The notes: generated from the letters alone by a model not told the origin. 64,000 nt of DNA from Azorinus chamasolen (GCA_963576725.1 OY755240.1:29717932-29781931), one strand, 5' to 3'; positions 32,056 through 43,616 are shown, numbered from the stretch's first letter. Made by a program: numbers and translations.

Positions 32056-32300
32056 TTAACTCTTTCACCGTCAATGTCTCCGCCAAACTGCACCATTGCA
32101 AATAGTGCAATCACAGATGAGATGGAACCTTGAGTTGGCGGCGTCTGATCAGGGACTTCACTCTTTGTCTCAACCAATATTTCTGCGGTTTATTCCTTTG
32201 AAAGAAGCATTTATTTATCTAACCGAAAAATTGAGTTGCAGGCGACAATTAGGAAATTGGCGAAGAAATAATAAACGAGTTTGATGAAAATAAACGTTAA
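32056..32300 (-). mobile_element. TTAA element family L
   Basis: TTAACTCTTTCACCGTCAATG at the left matches inverted the right end of the element at 45496. Right end shares TTAA with the next I copy. Confidence 0.6.
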
Positions 32301-32553
32301 CCCTTACAGTGTAGGACATGAGTCACTAATGTCTTTGCAAACAGTGTAGACCAAGATGAGAGGTCTCTTAGAGAAGCCCTCTCATCAGGATCTGCACTGT
32401 TTGTCATATTACACTGTTATTTAGAAAAATCCCTAAATATTCAACGTAAGCTTAATCAGTTTGCATTTTGGAATAGTCCATTTTAGAATAATCCATTTTG
32501 GAATAATCTATTTTGGAATAGTCCATTTGAAAGTTCAGCGCTGTAAGGGTTAA
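32297..32553 (+). mobile_element. MITE family I with internal 15-bp repeats
   Basis: TTAACCCTTACAGTG to GCGCTGTAAGGGTTAA; CATTTTGGAATAATC repeated four times with variation in the right flank. Confidence 0.9.
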
Positions 32554-32756
32554 CCCATTCCCTCATAGGCTATTTTAGATCCAACCTATTTGAATAAACT
32601 AAAGAAAAGGAAAATTTAAGAATTTTGTAGTTTGAAACCATTGTGATAAATAGAGCATTTGCTCCAATAGGAGCAAATGCTCTATTTATCACAATAGTTT
32701 CACAAAGTTACTTTTACAGAGCCGTCGAAAATCGTCAATAATAGGGAAAGGATTAA
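32550..32756 (-). mobile_element. MITE family B
   Basis: Shares its left TTAA with the I copy; ends GGGAAAGGATTAA; perfect AGCATTTGCTCC hairpin. Confidence 0.9.
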
Positions 32757-32816
32757 AGACGGTTACAACAGAGCGCCGTGACTGCAGTAACACCACATGC
32801 GACTTTCTTCGACGCA

Positions 32817-32976
32817 TACAGTAAAACCCGTCTAAACCGGAATTCTGGTGGAGAAATTAGATAGTTTTAGGCAAGTGGCTGCTTAGAGCAGAGTGAAAGT
32901 CATGCAGAAAGCTCCTAGAGGAACTTTATTCATGACTTTCACCCGAGTGGTCGCCCGGTTTAGAGGGGTTCTACTA
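32817..32976. mobile_element. MITE family E
   Basis: TA CAGTAAAACCCGTC to GAGGGGTTCTACTATA; right core arm shortened. Confidence 0.85.
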
Positions 32977-33046
32977 TAATTGCACGTTACGTAACTGACG
33001 CTACGACACTTTTGGGACTGTTTTTGCTTCTTTGTCATTTCACAAA

Positions 33047-33297
33047 TACAGTCAAACCTCTCTATAACGGCCATTAAATTACATCAAGTATTTTGTGTTA
33101 TATGCAGGTGGCTGCTTAAAGCAAGGTGAAAGTAAAACAGAACGCTCCTATAGGAGCGTTCTGTTTTACTTTCACCTTGCTTTAAGCAGCCTATAGGAGC
33201 GTTCTGTTTTACTTTCACCTTGCTTTAAGCAGCCACCTTCCCTAAATACCAACTAATTAACACAATTTAGTGGCCGTTATAGAGAGGTTTTACTGTA
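33047..33297. mobile_element. MITE family G, arm duplicated
   Basis: TA CAGTCAAACCTCTC to GAGAGGTTTTACTG TA; the block CCTATAGGAGCG to TTTAAGCAGCC is present twice. Confidence 0.92.
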
Positions 33298-33299
33298 CA

Positions 33300-33545
33300 G
33301 TGACACATATTTGGGGTCAATATAAATAACATGAACACACATAACCATAACCATGAATATGAATATAAATAATAATAGACATAAATATAAATTATAAACA
33401 TAAATAATAATAGACATAAATATAAATATAAACATAAATAATAATAGACATAAATATAAACATAAATAATAATAGACATAAATATAAATATAAATATAAA
33501 TAATAATAGACATAAATATAAATATAAACATAAATTTAGTATGAA
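33300..33545. repeat. AT-rich minisatellite (AATAATAATAGACATAAATA)
   Basis: Irregular repeats of AATAATAGACATAAATATAA starting right after a family G element. Minus-strand Tyr/Ile/Leu-rich frames are by-products. Confidence 0.9.
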
Positions 33546-33664
33546 TACAAATACAATTATGGTTTAACTAGTGAACTCATTTGATAACATCAATCTTCCG
33601 CAGGGCTCTTTAAAGAAAAGGCTACATGCATTATACATAACCAAAAGGATTAAAATGACTGGTC

Positions 33665-33803
33665 GATGTCTCATCTTGATCCAAACTGTTTACCTGTTGC
33701 CTGGTGTCTGGTCTGGATCCAAACTGTTTACCTGTTGCCTGGTGTCCGGTCTGGGTCTAAACTGTTTGTCTGTTACTCGGTGTCTGGTCTGGATCCAAAC
33801 CGT
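33665..33803. repeat. 43-bp tandem repeat derived from a family C arm
   Basis: Three to four copies of TGGTCTGGATCCAAACTGTTT plus a CTGTTGCCTGGTGTC spacer. The first part is the family C hairpin arm; the opposite arm is missing. Confidence 0.8.
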
Positions 33804-34184
33804 TAGTCTGGGTTATCACAAATTCACTACTATCAAGTAAAGAGTTACGCATGGGGTGTTCGTGTCAACTGTTTCTAATCTCCTTCAACTTCAAAGACAA
33901 GAGGTGCAGAAAAAACTGCCTTTTGAGAGCTGTCTTATCTACGCGACAAATAAGACATCGTTTGTCTGACAGCCGTGCACTTATAAAAAGGTATTATTTT
34001 GCTTGTTTACTGAGAGAGGGGACATGTCTGACATTAAAATCTACTCTTTTATCTAAATTGGGACACATTTCTACGCTTTTTCAACGTATCAATTTAATTC
34101 TTCGAACGCAAAACGGTCGTAACTCTTTCAACACTGATATTTCACAGTGAGACGTCCACCAATGTCCATCTCAGTGTGAAAGAC

Positions 34185-34432
34185 TTAACCCTTTCCTTCA
34201 TATAAACGTGTTTTCACGCATTTGCAAACAGAGTAGACTCAGATCAGACGGCTCCTATAGGAGCTGTCTGATCAGGGTTTGCTCTGTTTGCTAATGGAAT
34301 TTGATAGATCTGTTTCTTTGCTTTCTAAAATGGCTACAATGACCCACCTTCCATAAGAAATTATAACTATTTTTTCCATGAATTTTCACAGGGTATTGAA
34401 AATTGAAATAAACAGAACAGGGAAAGGGATAA
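34185..34432 (+). mobile_element. MITE family A
   Basis: TTAACCCTTTCCTTC to GGGAAAGGGATAAA. Confidence 0.9.
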
Positions 34433-34439
34433 ACGCCCT

Positions 34440-34555
34440 AGAGAATTTTGAATGACAAACAGTGCAGATCTGATCAGGGTCGATGAACCGTCTTACCTGG
34501 GTCTACACTGTTTGAAATTGACAATGCACGAGTGTCCCGTACTCAAAGGGTTAAA
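34440..34555 (-). mobile_element. MITE family I, apex rearranged
   Basis: GACAAACAGTGCAG to GGGTCTACACTGTTTG; ends AAAGGGTTAA. Confidence 0.75.
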
Positions 34556-34689
34556 ACGAGATGTGTAGTTTTAGTTACATTAAAATAGTCAACTATCCTG
34601 TTGGTCAAGTAAAAGATTTTGAACGTTTATTTGTCTAAATGATCTTTATCAAAGTAACGACTGAACGAAGACCCACTTCATACACTACA

Positions 34690-34879
34690 TTGAATACAAG
34701 AAACGAGCATACTGGCATTTGCAAACACTGTAGACCCAGATCAGAGGATTCGTATCAGATTCTGCACTGTTGGTCAATCAGAACACCCTCTCGCAAAGTA
34801 CACCCTTTGATAATGAATGTACTTTATCGTTAAACAATGATGGAGCATTCCACTATGACAATTCAGCATTAATAAGGTT
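34690..34879 (+). mobile_element. MITE family I, apex deleted
   Basis: GGCATTTGCAAACACTG, AGAGGATTCGTATCAG, right flank CATTCCACTATGACAATTC. Confidence 0.7.
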
Positions 34880-34936
34880 ATTGTTTTATCAACATGTATT
34901 GTGGCTAGATCGGGACGATAGTATCGCATATCCCTA

Positions 34937-35165
34937 TTCAGCCCTTTATTTCGTATAAAAGCATTTTCACATCTATGCAAACAGAGAAGACCCAGGTTAG
35001 ACAGCTCCTGTAGGAGCTGTCTGACCAGGGTCTGCTCTGTTTGCTTATGGAATTATATCGGTATGATTCTACATTATTTGTCTAAGCTAATAGGTCTCTT
35101 GAACATTTAACATTATAAACATGACGTGATCAATGCATGCATAAATGTTCATTTAGGGATAGTGT
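34937..35165 (+). mobile_element. MITE family A
   Basis: CCCTATTCAGCCCTTTATT, AGAAGACCCAGGTTAGAC hairpin, GTTCATTTAGGGATA. Confidence 0.78.
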
Positions 35166-35299
35166 TTATTATCCACTTCTATGCAAACAGATAAGACCCA
35201 GATCAGACAACTCCTGTAGGAGCCGTCTGATCAGGGTCTGCTCTGTTTGCTATGAAATTCTACAATTTTTGAAAAAACTGTTCATTAAGAAAGGGTTAA
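35166..35299 (+). mobile_element. MITE family A, 3' deleted
   Basis: GATAAGACCCAGATCAGAC hairpin; ends AAGAAAGGGTTAA. Confidence 0.78.
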
Positions 35300-35354
35300 A
35301 TTGAGTTAGTAATAGTCTCATCCACTGGAATTTCAAAGATAATTCCTTTACGAT

Positions 35355-35420
35355 CACGGTATCAACCAATTTGGATCCAGATTAGACGTCTGATCTGGAT
35401 CCATACTGTTTGCAAAGGTT
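35355..35420 (-). mobile_element. MITE family C hairpin, apex lost
   Basis: TTTGGATCCAGATTAGACG then TCTGATCTGGATCC. Confidence 0.65.
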
Positions 35421-35427
35421 ATCAAGA

Positions 35428-35443
35428 CCCCCCCCCCACCCCC
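35428..35443. repeat. C homopolymer-like run
   Basis: Ten C, one A, five C. Confidence 0.9.
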
Positions 35444-35496
35444 GTCCCATAAAAAAGCTTCAATATATTTGCACTAAACCCTTTGGTTATTGTCTA

Positions 35497-35692
35497 TACA
35501 GTGGAACCTTCTAAAGTGACCATTCATTTATTGAACATAAGAGTCTTATAAAGCAGGGGGTAGCTTTATGCATGGCAAAAGTAATACAGAAAGCTCTTAT
35601 AGGAGCTTTCTGCATTCTTTTTTTACCTGCATTAAGCTATCATATGCCTTGCAGACCCATAATTAAACCCCTTTTTGATGCCCACTTATGTA
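35497..35692. mobile_element. MITE family H
   Basis: TA CAGTGGAACCTTC; core AGCTCTTATAGGAGC; right end decayed. Confidence 0.82.
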
Positions 35693-36027
35693 GTATCTCA
35701 GCATGTGTACATGTCGTACTGAAGTCTTTTGGACCATGTATACATGTATAGTTGACTGTGACTATGTATATTTTCTCAGGGGTCTAATATTGTTAACACC
35801 AGTGCTTATCTCGTTATGTAAATTGTCTCGAGATTTCAGATAGCATTCATAACCCAGGCCATTGTGTATTGCAAATATTGTTTTGTTATCAGTCTATCAC
35901 TCATATTGTGCGGATTAGTTTCTGACGTGGTGAAGTAGTTCTCAATCTAGCGATGACAACACAATATTTTCTACCGAGAGAGGTCGCAAAGCTATAAAAA
36001 AGTACATGTTTACGTACGAGTTTATCG

Positions 36028-36116
36028 GCATTTGCAAATAGAGTAGACCCAGAGTTTGTCGTTCAAACTTCTCTGGCAAATTTAAGCATTTCACACTGCA
36101 TTGACTCAATAGTTAA
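36028..36116 (+). mobile_element. MITE family I, hairpin half
   Basis: GGCATTTGCAAATAGAG, then directly the right flank TTTGTCGTTCAAACTTC. Confidence 0.6.
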
Positions 36117-36357
36117 CCCTTTCCTTTGTATAAACGCATTTTCACGCATTTACAAACAGAATAGACCCAGATCAGACGGAGGAGCCGTCTGACAAGGTTC
36201 TGCTATGTTTGCTTATTACAACGTATATATCTCATTCTACATTTTCTGGCAAAGCTAAAAATTCCCTTGTTTTACATTATAAACATTCGTGTAATAAAAT
36301 TTTAATATTCGTTATGTCGTTATTTCGGTCGTGAATATTCAACAAGGAAAGGGTTAA
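36113..36357 (+). mobile_element. MITE family A, apex short
   Basis: TTAACCCTTTCCTTTG to AAGGAAAGGGTTAA; GACGGAGGAGCCGTC apex. Confidence 0.9.
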
Positions 36358-36583
36358 CTCATTATCTCATAGGCTATTTTTAGACCCAACCTCTTTGAAT
36401 TTATCTACTGAAAAGGAGCATTAACGAGAGAAAAGGATTTTTTTTAGAATTTTGTATTTTGAAACCATTGTGATAAATAGAGCATTTGCTCCTATAGGAG
36501 CAAATGCTCTATTTACCACAATGGTTTCATAAAGTGACTTTTATAGATGCGCAAAAATGCGTCACTAGGGGATAATGTGTTAA
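36354..36583 (-). mobile_element. MITE family B
   Basis: Shares TTAA with the A copy; TTAACTCATTATCTC to GGATAATGTGTTAA. Confidence 0.9.
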
Positions 36584-36664
36584 GCACCGACTGACTATCC
36601 CACTTTGATTATTCAACATTCAAAGAGTTAATGCTAATTTACTGTAACTACACTTTAAATAATA

Positions 36665-36740
36665 AACTCTTCAACCAGTGTGGATCCAGATGAAACACCA
36701 AGTCACTCGATGGCTCATCGGAATTCGTTTAATTAAATGT
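36665..36740 (+). mobile_element. MITE family C fragment
   Basis: GTGTGGATCCAGATGAAAC, CAAGTCACTCGATG. Confidence 0.55.
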
Positions 36741-36792
36741 AATGTAAACTCTATATTTTGCAATCGGAACACCTCGGCCAAGTCTCCTAAAG

Positions 36793-37042
36793 TTAACCCT
36801 TAACTCAGTGAATACGTATTTAAACGCCTTTGCAAACAGAGTAGACCCAGATCAGACGACTCATGTAGGAGCCATCTGATCAGGGTCTGCTCTGTTTGAT
36901 TATGGAACAACACAGATATGATTCTACAGTTTCTACTGCGGCCAAATATTCCTGTACCCATGTGCCATTATAAAAAAATAATTTAATTAATATTCATGAC
37001 GTCATTATTTCTAACATGAATATTCATGGAGTAAAGGGTTAA
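36793..37042 (+). mobile_element. MITE family A
   Basis: TTAACCCTTAACTCAG to GAGTAAAGGGTTAA. Confidence 0.9.
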
Positions 37043-37155
37043 ACTTGTCTCAGCTGTATGGTAGTTCCCGCCATTACAAAATATGTGGGACCATTCAATG
37101 GCGGGCATGATGTAAGTACAAATGTACTCTTTCCCCTACAAATGTGAACTGACTT

Positions 37156-37405
37156 TTAACCCTTCTCTTGCTGAATTCTAAAACACATTTCTCCTTCTTT
37201 ACCCATGCCCTGTTGTATAATTACATATATCATCACTGTGTACAAGTAATTCTCTGTGCACTCACTGCTGTGGAGTGCACTGGTTGCACGATCAACTTTT
37301 AAACAGTGCAGACCCAGATGAGACAGCTCCTGCAGGAGCTGTCTCATCTGGGTCTACACTATTTACAGGTAGGTATATTCACGTGAATAGCAAACGAAGG
37401 GTTAA
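37156..37405 (-). mobile_element. MITE family D
   Basis: TTAACCCTTCTCTTGC to CAAACGAAGGGTTAA; the only D copy on the minus strand and the only one not inside another element. Confidence 0.95.
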
Positions 37406-37647
37406 ACCTTTACTCCATGAACAGCCATGCGATAATTAATGTTATCATGAATATCAATCAGATTATTTCTTTAATGGCACATGAACACAGGCAATTTTGG
37501 CCATGGCAAAAACTGTAGAATCATATTAATATTATGTCATAATCAAACAGAGCAGACCTTGATCAGACGGCTCCTATAGGAGCCGTCAGATCTGGGTCTA
37601 CTGTTTGCAAAGGCATATAATGCCGTGCTTATGGAGTAAAGGGTTAA
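37402..37647 (-). mobile_element. MITE family A
   Basis: Starts at D's right TTAA; ends GAGTAAAGGGTTAA. Confidence 0.9.
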
Positions 37648-37769
37648 ATGCCTACACATTTATTTAACACTTGATTAGCTGAATGATTAAAACTGGCTTA
37701 GGCTTTTCTGAATATTAATTAAACAAAAAAGATGTATCAAAATGTAAAACTGAAGAAAATGATTTTTAT

Positions 37770-37850
37770 GACATACAGAACTTACCCTGGTCAAAGTGCT
37801 CCCTTGGGGGCCCTTTGATCTAGGTCTACACTGTTTTGAAATGTCTTATA
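37770..37850 (-). mobile_element. MITE family I hairpin, decayed
   Basis: CAAAGTGCTCCCTTGGGGG, CTAGGTCTACACTGTTTT. Confidence 0.6.
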
Positions 37851-38169
37851 CACCTGAATCCTTCCTTATTTGTTATTCCACTCCTCTTATTAAGTTCAGT
37901 TTTCTTATTGGAGTATTTGTATTTCGACGAATGAAATGTTAAGATAATGAACAACCTGATAGCTTTCGATTTCGAGTTGGTGAGGTCTCAAGTTTTATAA
38001 TCCATGGGTCATTCCAAAGAAGTTCAATGGCTCAAGCCATATCCTATGAGGGAATGAGTTAAATATGGAAACGAACGTGTAAGGTCTACACTATTTGTCA
38101 TTCAAATTCCTTTCACAATTTATACCCATGGATGCTATAGTTAAACAATGGTGGGCATTTCCATTTTAA

Positions 38170-38369
38170 TACAGTAAATCCCCTCTAATGCGACCACTTA
38201 ATGAATAAACATGGATGTCGTTTTAAGCAGGTGGTTGCTTAATGCAGGACAAAAGTAATGCAGAAAGTTCCTTTCTGCATTACTTTTGTCCAGCTTTAAG
38301 CTACCACCTGCATCTACAACCCATAATTATACCTCTTTTAGGTGGTCGCATTAGCGGGGTTTTACTGTA
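38170..38369. mobile_element. MITE family H
   Basis: TA CAGTAAATCCCCTCTAA to GCGGGGTTTTACTG TA; apex reduced to GTTCCTTTC. Confidence 0.92.
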
Positions 38370-38439
38370 TTTAGCATTCAAACGTTTCAACTTTAATAAT
38401 ATACATTAGAAAAAATACAAGTAAACTCGTTTTGCATAC

Positions 38440-38592
38440 TAAGTAAACGTCTCTAAAAGCTTCACTTAAAACGAAAGTAATGCAGACATCGTCTCTGGGC
38501 AGTTTCTGCTTTACTTTCGTCCTGCATTAAGCTACCAACTGCTGTAAGATCGAACCTTCTAGTTCTAGTATTAGAGAGGATTACCTGTACAT
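38440..38592. mobile_element. MITE family H, decayed
   Basis: ACGAAAGTAATGCAGAC and CTTTCGTCCTGCATTAAGC; ends GAGAGGATTACCTGTA. Confidence 0.75.
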
Positions 38593-38640
38593 TATAACAT
38601 TTGACTCGTGGTGAATATTAGTTTAAAGCAGTGTGTCTCA

Positions 38641-38850
38641 TTAAACCTTTCAACGCTGAATTTTCAGAGTGGAGTAGTCCATCATTGTTTAATGGTAAAG
38701 TCCATACAGTATGACGGGGTTAAATTTGCGAGAGGATTTTGAATAACAAACAGTGCAGACCCTGATCAGAGGGCTCCTCTGGGAGCCCTCTGATCTGGGT
38801 CTACACCGTTTGCAAATGACAGTACACTCGTTTCCTGTATTAAAAGAGTT
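38641..38850 (-). mobile_element. MITE family I
   Basis: TTAAACCTTTCAACGCTG; hairpin GAGGGCTCCTCTGGGAGC. Confidence 0.82.
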
Positions 38851-39097
38851 GGTCATTTCCTCCATGCGTATCAATTCAAGAACGTCTTACTGCATGAATA
38901 TTTATAGACTTAAAGTTTATAATAACACTTTAGCAAATAATGTTTTGTATGAGACAGATACTTCAGAACCAGATCTATATTATTCCATAAGTAACCGGCG
39001 CAGATCCTGATAAGACGACTCTTGCAGGGCCATCTGATCTGGGTCTACATTGTTTGCAAAAATACCAGAAGTCGTCTATATGAAGGACAGGGCTAAG
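38850..39097 (-). mobile_element. MITE family A, diverged
   Basis: GTCATTTCCTCCATGCG, GGCGCAGATCCTGATAAG; ends GACAGGGCTAA. Confidence 0.75.
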
Positions 39098-39217
39098 TGC
39101 TTATGTATAAGATCAACAAATCAATTCATAATCCGCAAGTTCTGCAAACTATTAAATCGATTGTTACCTCGATGTTTATGAAATATGAACGGCTACAAGC
39201 TCTGTTATACATTATAA

Positions 39218-39424
39218 CCATTCTCAGGCTGAACACATAATGCTTGCTCAATCCCTGATTTACTGAACTTTCCGCTGACTTCCGATTTGATCAAACTTTT
39301 GAGAAACTACTAACAATGTTAAACAGCTTGGAGCCTGATGAGACGCCAAGTCACTCGGCGTCTCATCTGGATCCAAGCTGTTTGCAAATGTCATTCGATG
39401 CACGCTTAAGCATGAAAAGGGCTA
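39218..39424 (-). mobile_element. MITE family C
   Basis: ATAACCATTCTCAGGC; hairpin AGCTTGGAGCCTGATGAG; ends AAAAGGGCTAA. Confidence 0.8.
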
Positions 39425-39529
39425 AAGTGTAGAAATTATAAAAACAACCACTTTGGTTTCTGTTTGAAATTGATAAAAAGTAAAACTACTTATTGTGTAC
39501 AAATTCATATTGAAATTTGTAGGAGCGCA

Positions 39530-40525
39530 TTGAAGAAATGTGTGAGCAAAACATATTGAAATATGAATCACGGTTTTGAAAAAAAGGAACGGAACATGTT
39601 GAAATATGAATCAGGACATTGAAGACAGGACCATAGAACATGTTGAAATATGTAGCAGGGCACCGAAGAAAGGAGCAGAACATGTTGAAATATATAGCAG
39701 GGTATTGGATAAGGAAACAAAGCATGTTGAAAGTGATGACATTGCATATAGGAAGGAAACAAAGCATCTTAAAAGCGGTAACAAAGAACAAAGGGAGGAT
39801 ACAAAGCACGCTGACAGCGGTAGCAATGCATATACGAAGGAAACAAAGCATCTTGAGTCTTTAACAGACCTTTCCCAGATCTATGCTTATTTCAAATTCC
39901 AATACCTACTGCATATTCATTGACAAAATAGTTATAATGAAATGTGGAAGGTGGAACATTGTAGCCATTTTAGAAATTAAGGAAACAGATTTTTTAAATT
40001 CCATTAGCAAACAGAGCAGACCCTGGTCTTGGTCTACTCTGTTTGCCAATGCGTGAAAACACGTTTATATGAAGGGAAGGGTTAAGAAGGAATCAAAGCA
40101 TATTGAAATCTACACCTATGTACATAAAAAAGACACAAAACATACTGAAAGGTACAACAATGCAAAAACGAAAGAAACGAAGCATATTCAAATATGTATA
40201 TAAGAAGGAAAAGGCATACTGAAAGCTGTATTAAAGCATATTGCATATAATTATACAAATGAGGTAAAGTGACCGCTAAAGTAGGGCATATAAGAAGAAA
40301 CACAAATATTGAGGTATGTAGCAATGCACAGAATAAAGCAACAAAGCATATGACACTCCATAGTAGTATAGTAGTGCATTTAAGAAGGAAAATAAATCTA
40401 CCAAAAGCAGTAGCAATGTATTAAAAGAAAGAAACAAAGAACGTTACAATCTATAGCGGGGCATATATATGACATGCTGGATTTCTGAAACAGCGCCTAT
40501 AAGAAGGAGACAAAGCAAAATATAA
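39530..40525. repeat. Diverged part of the 42-45 bp minisatellite
   Basis: Degenerate repeats carrying AAGCATATTGAAA, GTAGCA and AAGAAGGAAACAAAG; related to the regular array at 40.7 kb. Open frames on both strands are repeat-derived. A family A element interrupts it at 39861-40085. Confidence 0.75.
39861..40085 (-). mobile_element. MITE family A inside the minisatellite
   Basis: TTAACAGACCTTTCCC to GGGAAGGGTTAA; hairpin collapsed to CAGACCCTGGTCTTGGTC; array sequence resumes directly at both sides. Confidence 0.88.
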
Positions 40526-40711
40526 TACAGTAAGACCCTACGAAACCGGAATTCTAATAGACAAGAATTTAGATATTTTTAGGAAGTTGACAGCTTAATG
40601 CAGGGTGAAAGTCATGTAGAAAGCTCCTAGAGGAGCTTTCTGTATGACTGTCACCCTGCATTAAGCTGCCACCTGTCACCTGTCTTGTAGACCGATAGTA
40701 ATACTAAATTG
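40526..40711. mobile_element. MITE family E in the minisatellite, 3' truncated
   Basis: TA CAGTAAGACCCTACG; intact core; stops at TACTAAATTGATATAGG where the 42-bp array begins. Confidence 0.85.
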
Positions 40712-42250
40712 ATATAGGTAGCAAGAAATATAAGAAGGAAACAAAGAATACTGATAGAGGTAGCAAGGTGTATAAGAAGGAAGCAAAGAAAACTAATATA
40801 GGTAGCAAGGTATATAAGAAGGAAACAACGAAAACTGATATAAGTAGCAAGGTATATAAGAAGGAAACAACGAAAACTGACATAGGTAGCAAGGTATATA
40901 AGAAGGAAACAAAGAAAACTGAAATAGGTAGCAAGGTATATAAGAAGAAAACAAAGAAAACTGATATAGGTAGCAAGGTATATAAGAAGGAAACGAGGAA
41001 AACTGATATAGGTAGCAATGTATATAAGAAGGAAACGAAGAAAACTGATATAGGTAGCAAGGTATATAAGAAGGAAACGAAGAAAACTGATATAGGTAGC
41101 AAGGTATATAAGAAGGAAACGAAGAAAACTTATATAGATAGCAAGGTATATAAGAAGGAAACGAAGAAAACTGATATAGGTAGCAAGGTATATAAGAAGG
41201 AAACGAAGAAAACTGATATAGGTAGCAAGGTATATAAGAAGAAAACGAAGAAAACTGACATAGATAGCACGGTATATAAGAAGAAAAACGAAGAAAACTG
41301 ATATAGGTAGCAAGGTATATAAGAAGGAAACAAAGAAAACTTAGATAGGTAGCAAGGTATATAAGAAGAAAATGAAGAAAACTGAAATTGGTAGCTATGT
41401 ATATAAAAAAAGGAAATCTGATACAGGTGACAAGGTATATACCCAGGAAACAAGTAAACTGACATTGGTAGCAATGTATATAATAATTAAACAAGGTAAA
41501 TAGAAATAGGTAGCAAGGTATATCAGAAGAAAACGCAGAAAACTGAAACAGGTAACAAGGTATATAAGAAGGAAACACATAAAACTGAAATAGGTAGCAA
41601 AGAATATAAGAAGGAAACAAAGAAAACTGATATAGGTAGCAAGGTATATAAGAAGGAAACAACGAAAACTGACATAGGTAACAAGGTATATAAGAAGGAA
41701 ACAAAAGAAAACTGATATAGGTAGCAATATATATAAGAAGGAAACAAAGAAAACTGAAATTGGTAGCAATATATATAAAAAGAAATCTGAAATAGGTGAC
41801 AATGTATATAAGAAGGAAACACAGTAATCTGATATTGGTAGCAATGTATATAAGAATTAAACAAGGTAAATTGAAATAGGTAGCAAGGTATATAAGAAGG
41901 AAATGAAGAAAACTGAAATTGGTAGCTATGTATATGAAAAGGAAAAGAAAACTGAAACAGGTGACAAGGTATATACCAAGGAAACAAGTAAACTGACATT
42001 GGTAGCAATGTATATAATAATTAAACAAGGTAAATAGAAATAGGTAGCAAGGTATATCAGAAGAAAACACAGAAAACTGAAATAGATAGCAAGGTATAGA
42101 TCTATAAGAACGAAACAAAGAAAACTGAAATAGGTAGCAAGGTGTGTAAGAGCGACACAAAGGAAACTGAAATAGGTAGCAAGGTATATAAGGACGAAAC
42201 AAAGAATAATGAAATAAGGAGCAATGCTTATAAAAAGGAAACAAAGTTCT
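40712..42250. repeat. 42-bp tandem array (open in several frames)
   Basis: About 36 units of GGTAGCAAGGTATATAAG, then AAGGAAACGAAG and AAAACTGATATA. Because 42 is divisible by three, frames stay open on both strands: a plus-strand 14-residue repeat like TDIGSKVYKKETKK and long minus-strand frames rich in Phe, Leu, Tyr and Ile. No splice sites or flanking unique coding sequence support a gene. A 534-bp higher-order duplication is visible (TAATAATTAAACAAGG at 41481 and 42015). Confidence 0.9.
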
Positions 42251-42409
42251 TGCATCAAATCAGCATTTAGATATATACCGGGAATTTTATCAAATGATTT
42301 GAATAAACCGTAGTTTATGGTCTTTGTGGTACGTCCTTACACTTAAATTATATATTACAGGTATACAACGACCGTGTAATGAATGTTGTTTATAACAGTA
42401 GATATTCGC

Positions 42410-42636
42410 TTAACCCATTCCCTCATATTGACGCCTTTTGATGCCCCTGTAAAAGTCACTTTCTGAAACCATTGTGATAAATAGAGCATTTGCTCCATAG
42501 GAGCAAATGCTCTATTTATCACAATGGTTTCAAAACTACAAATTTCTAAAATGTTCCTTTTCTCTAGTAAATGCTCCTTTTCGGTAGATTTAATAAAAGA
42601 GATATGGTCTAAATAGCGTATGAAGGAATGGGTTAA
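42410..42636 (+). mobile_element. MITE family B
   Basis: TTAACCCATTCCCTC to GGAATGGGTTAA; the best B copy. Confidence 0.92.
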
Positions 42637-42869
42637 GCTTTTACCAAGTGAATATGCATGTGAGAAGTAATGGCATCATGAATGTTTCATTAGCTAATGG
42701 CATATGAATGGTTTATGATCACAGGGTTGTTTGACAATGGCAGAAATTGTAAATTCAGATCTAAGTTATTCTGTAATCAAACAGAATAGATCCTGATCAG
42801 ACTGTTCCAACGCTGACAGTCTGATCTGGATCTACTCTGGCTGCAAATGCATCAAAGTGCGTCTCTCCA
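42633..42869 (-). mobile_element. MITE family A
   Basis: Shares TTAA with B; hairpin AATAGATCCTGATCAGAC. Confidence 0.8.
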
Positions 42870-43121
42870 ACCTTTAACTCCATCAATATTCATGTAAGAA
42901 ATAATGACGTCATGAATATTAATTAGTTTATTTTTTATAATGACACATGAACACGGGAATTCTTGGCCATGCCAGACTGAGAAACTTTCTAATCATATCT
43001 ATATTGTTTCATAAGCAAACAGAGCAGATCCTGATCAGACGGCTCCTATAGGAGCTGTCTAATCTGGGTCTTCTCTGTTTGCAGGGACATAGAAAGGCGA
43101 ATTAATGGAGTAAAGGGCCAA
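42870..43121 (-). mobile_element. MITE family A
   Basis: AACCTTTAACTCCATC to GAGTAAAGGGCCAA; joins the preceding A with no spacer. Confidence 0.85.
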
Positions 43122-43136
43122 GGTAACGGGTTGATC

Positions 43137-43230
43137 AATGTGGTAATTTAATGCAGAACGAAAGCAATGTAAAAACATCCTAATGGGCTTTCTGCGTAAC
43201 TTTCGTCCTGCAAAATTGAGTTACCAGTAG
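43137..43230. mobile_element. Family H hairpin, decayed
   Basis: GTGGTAATTTAATGCAG and CTTTCGTCCTGCA. Confidence 0.6.
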
Positions 43231-43265
43231 TGATATGCTGATTACTCGCAGTACTCGGCGACCAC

Positions 43266-43358
43266 GTCGTGCAGGGTTCAACGTTATGATCGACGAAGGA
43301 CAGACCATCGTCGTGCAGGTTTCAACGTTATGATCGACGAAGGACAGACCATCGTCGA
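43266..43358. repeat. 46-bp tandem duplication
   Basis: CGTCGTGCAGG with TTCAACGTTATGATCGACG and AAGGACAGACCAT occurs twice in direct succession. Confidence 0.85.
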
Positions 43359-43616
43359 CGAGTTTAACAAAAAATCAGAGAGACTATACAGTTTGGCAAA
43401 CACAATATGACAATGTAAGAAAAACAACAGACAAGGTCAAACATCGGATTAGGGGTTTATACATTGTTTTAACTGGACAGAAACAGTTTGTAATCTATAC
43501 AGAGTTCACCTTTATCAAATGACACGTTTTAGAAAAAGGGTCTGGATATACATTGATTGTAAACCTAAAATCCATAGTTGGCCTATACCCAAACTCAATA
43601 AGCCCTCCATATTAGA

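Noticed and set aside
38020..38061. Right end of a family B element
   Set aside because: Only about 25 bases (CCTATGAGGGAATGAGTTAA) match and no hairpin is present; too short to list.
40768..42244. Long open frames (177 codons plus, 483 codons minus) in the 42-bp array
   Set aside because: They follow from a stop-poor unit divisible by three; several frames are open together and nothing unique flanks them.
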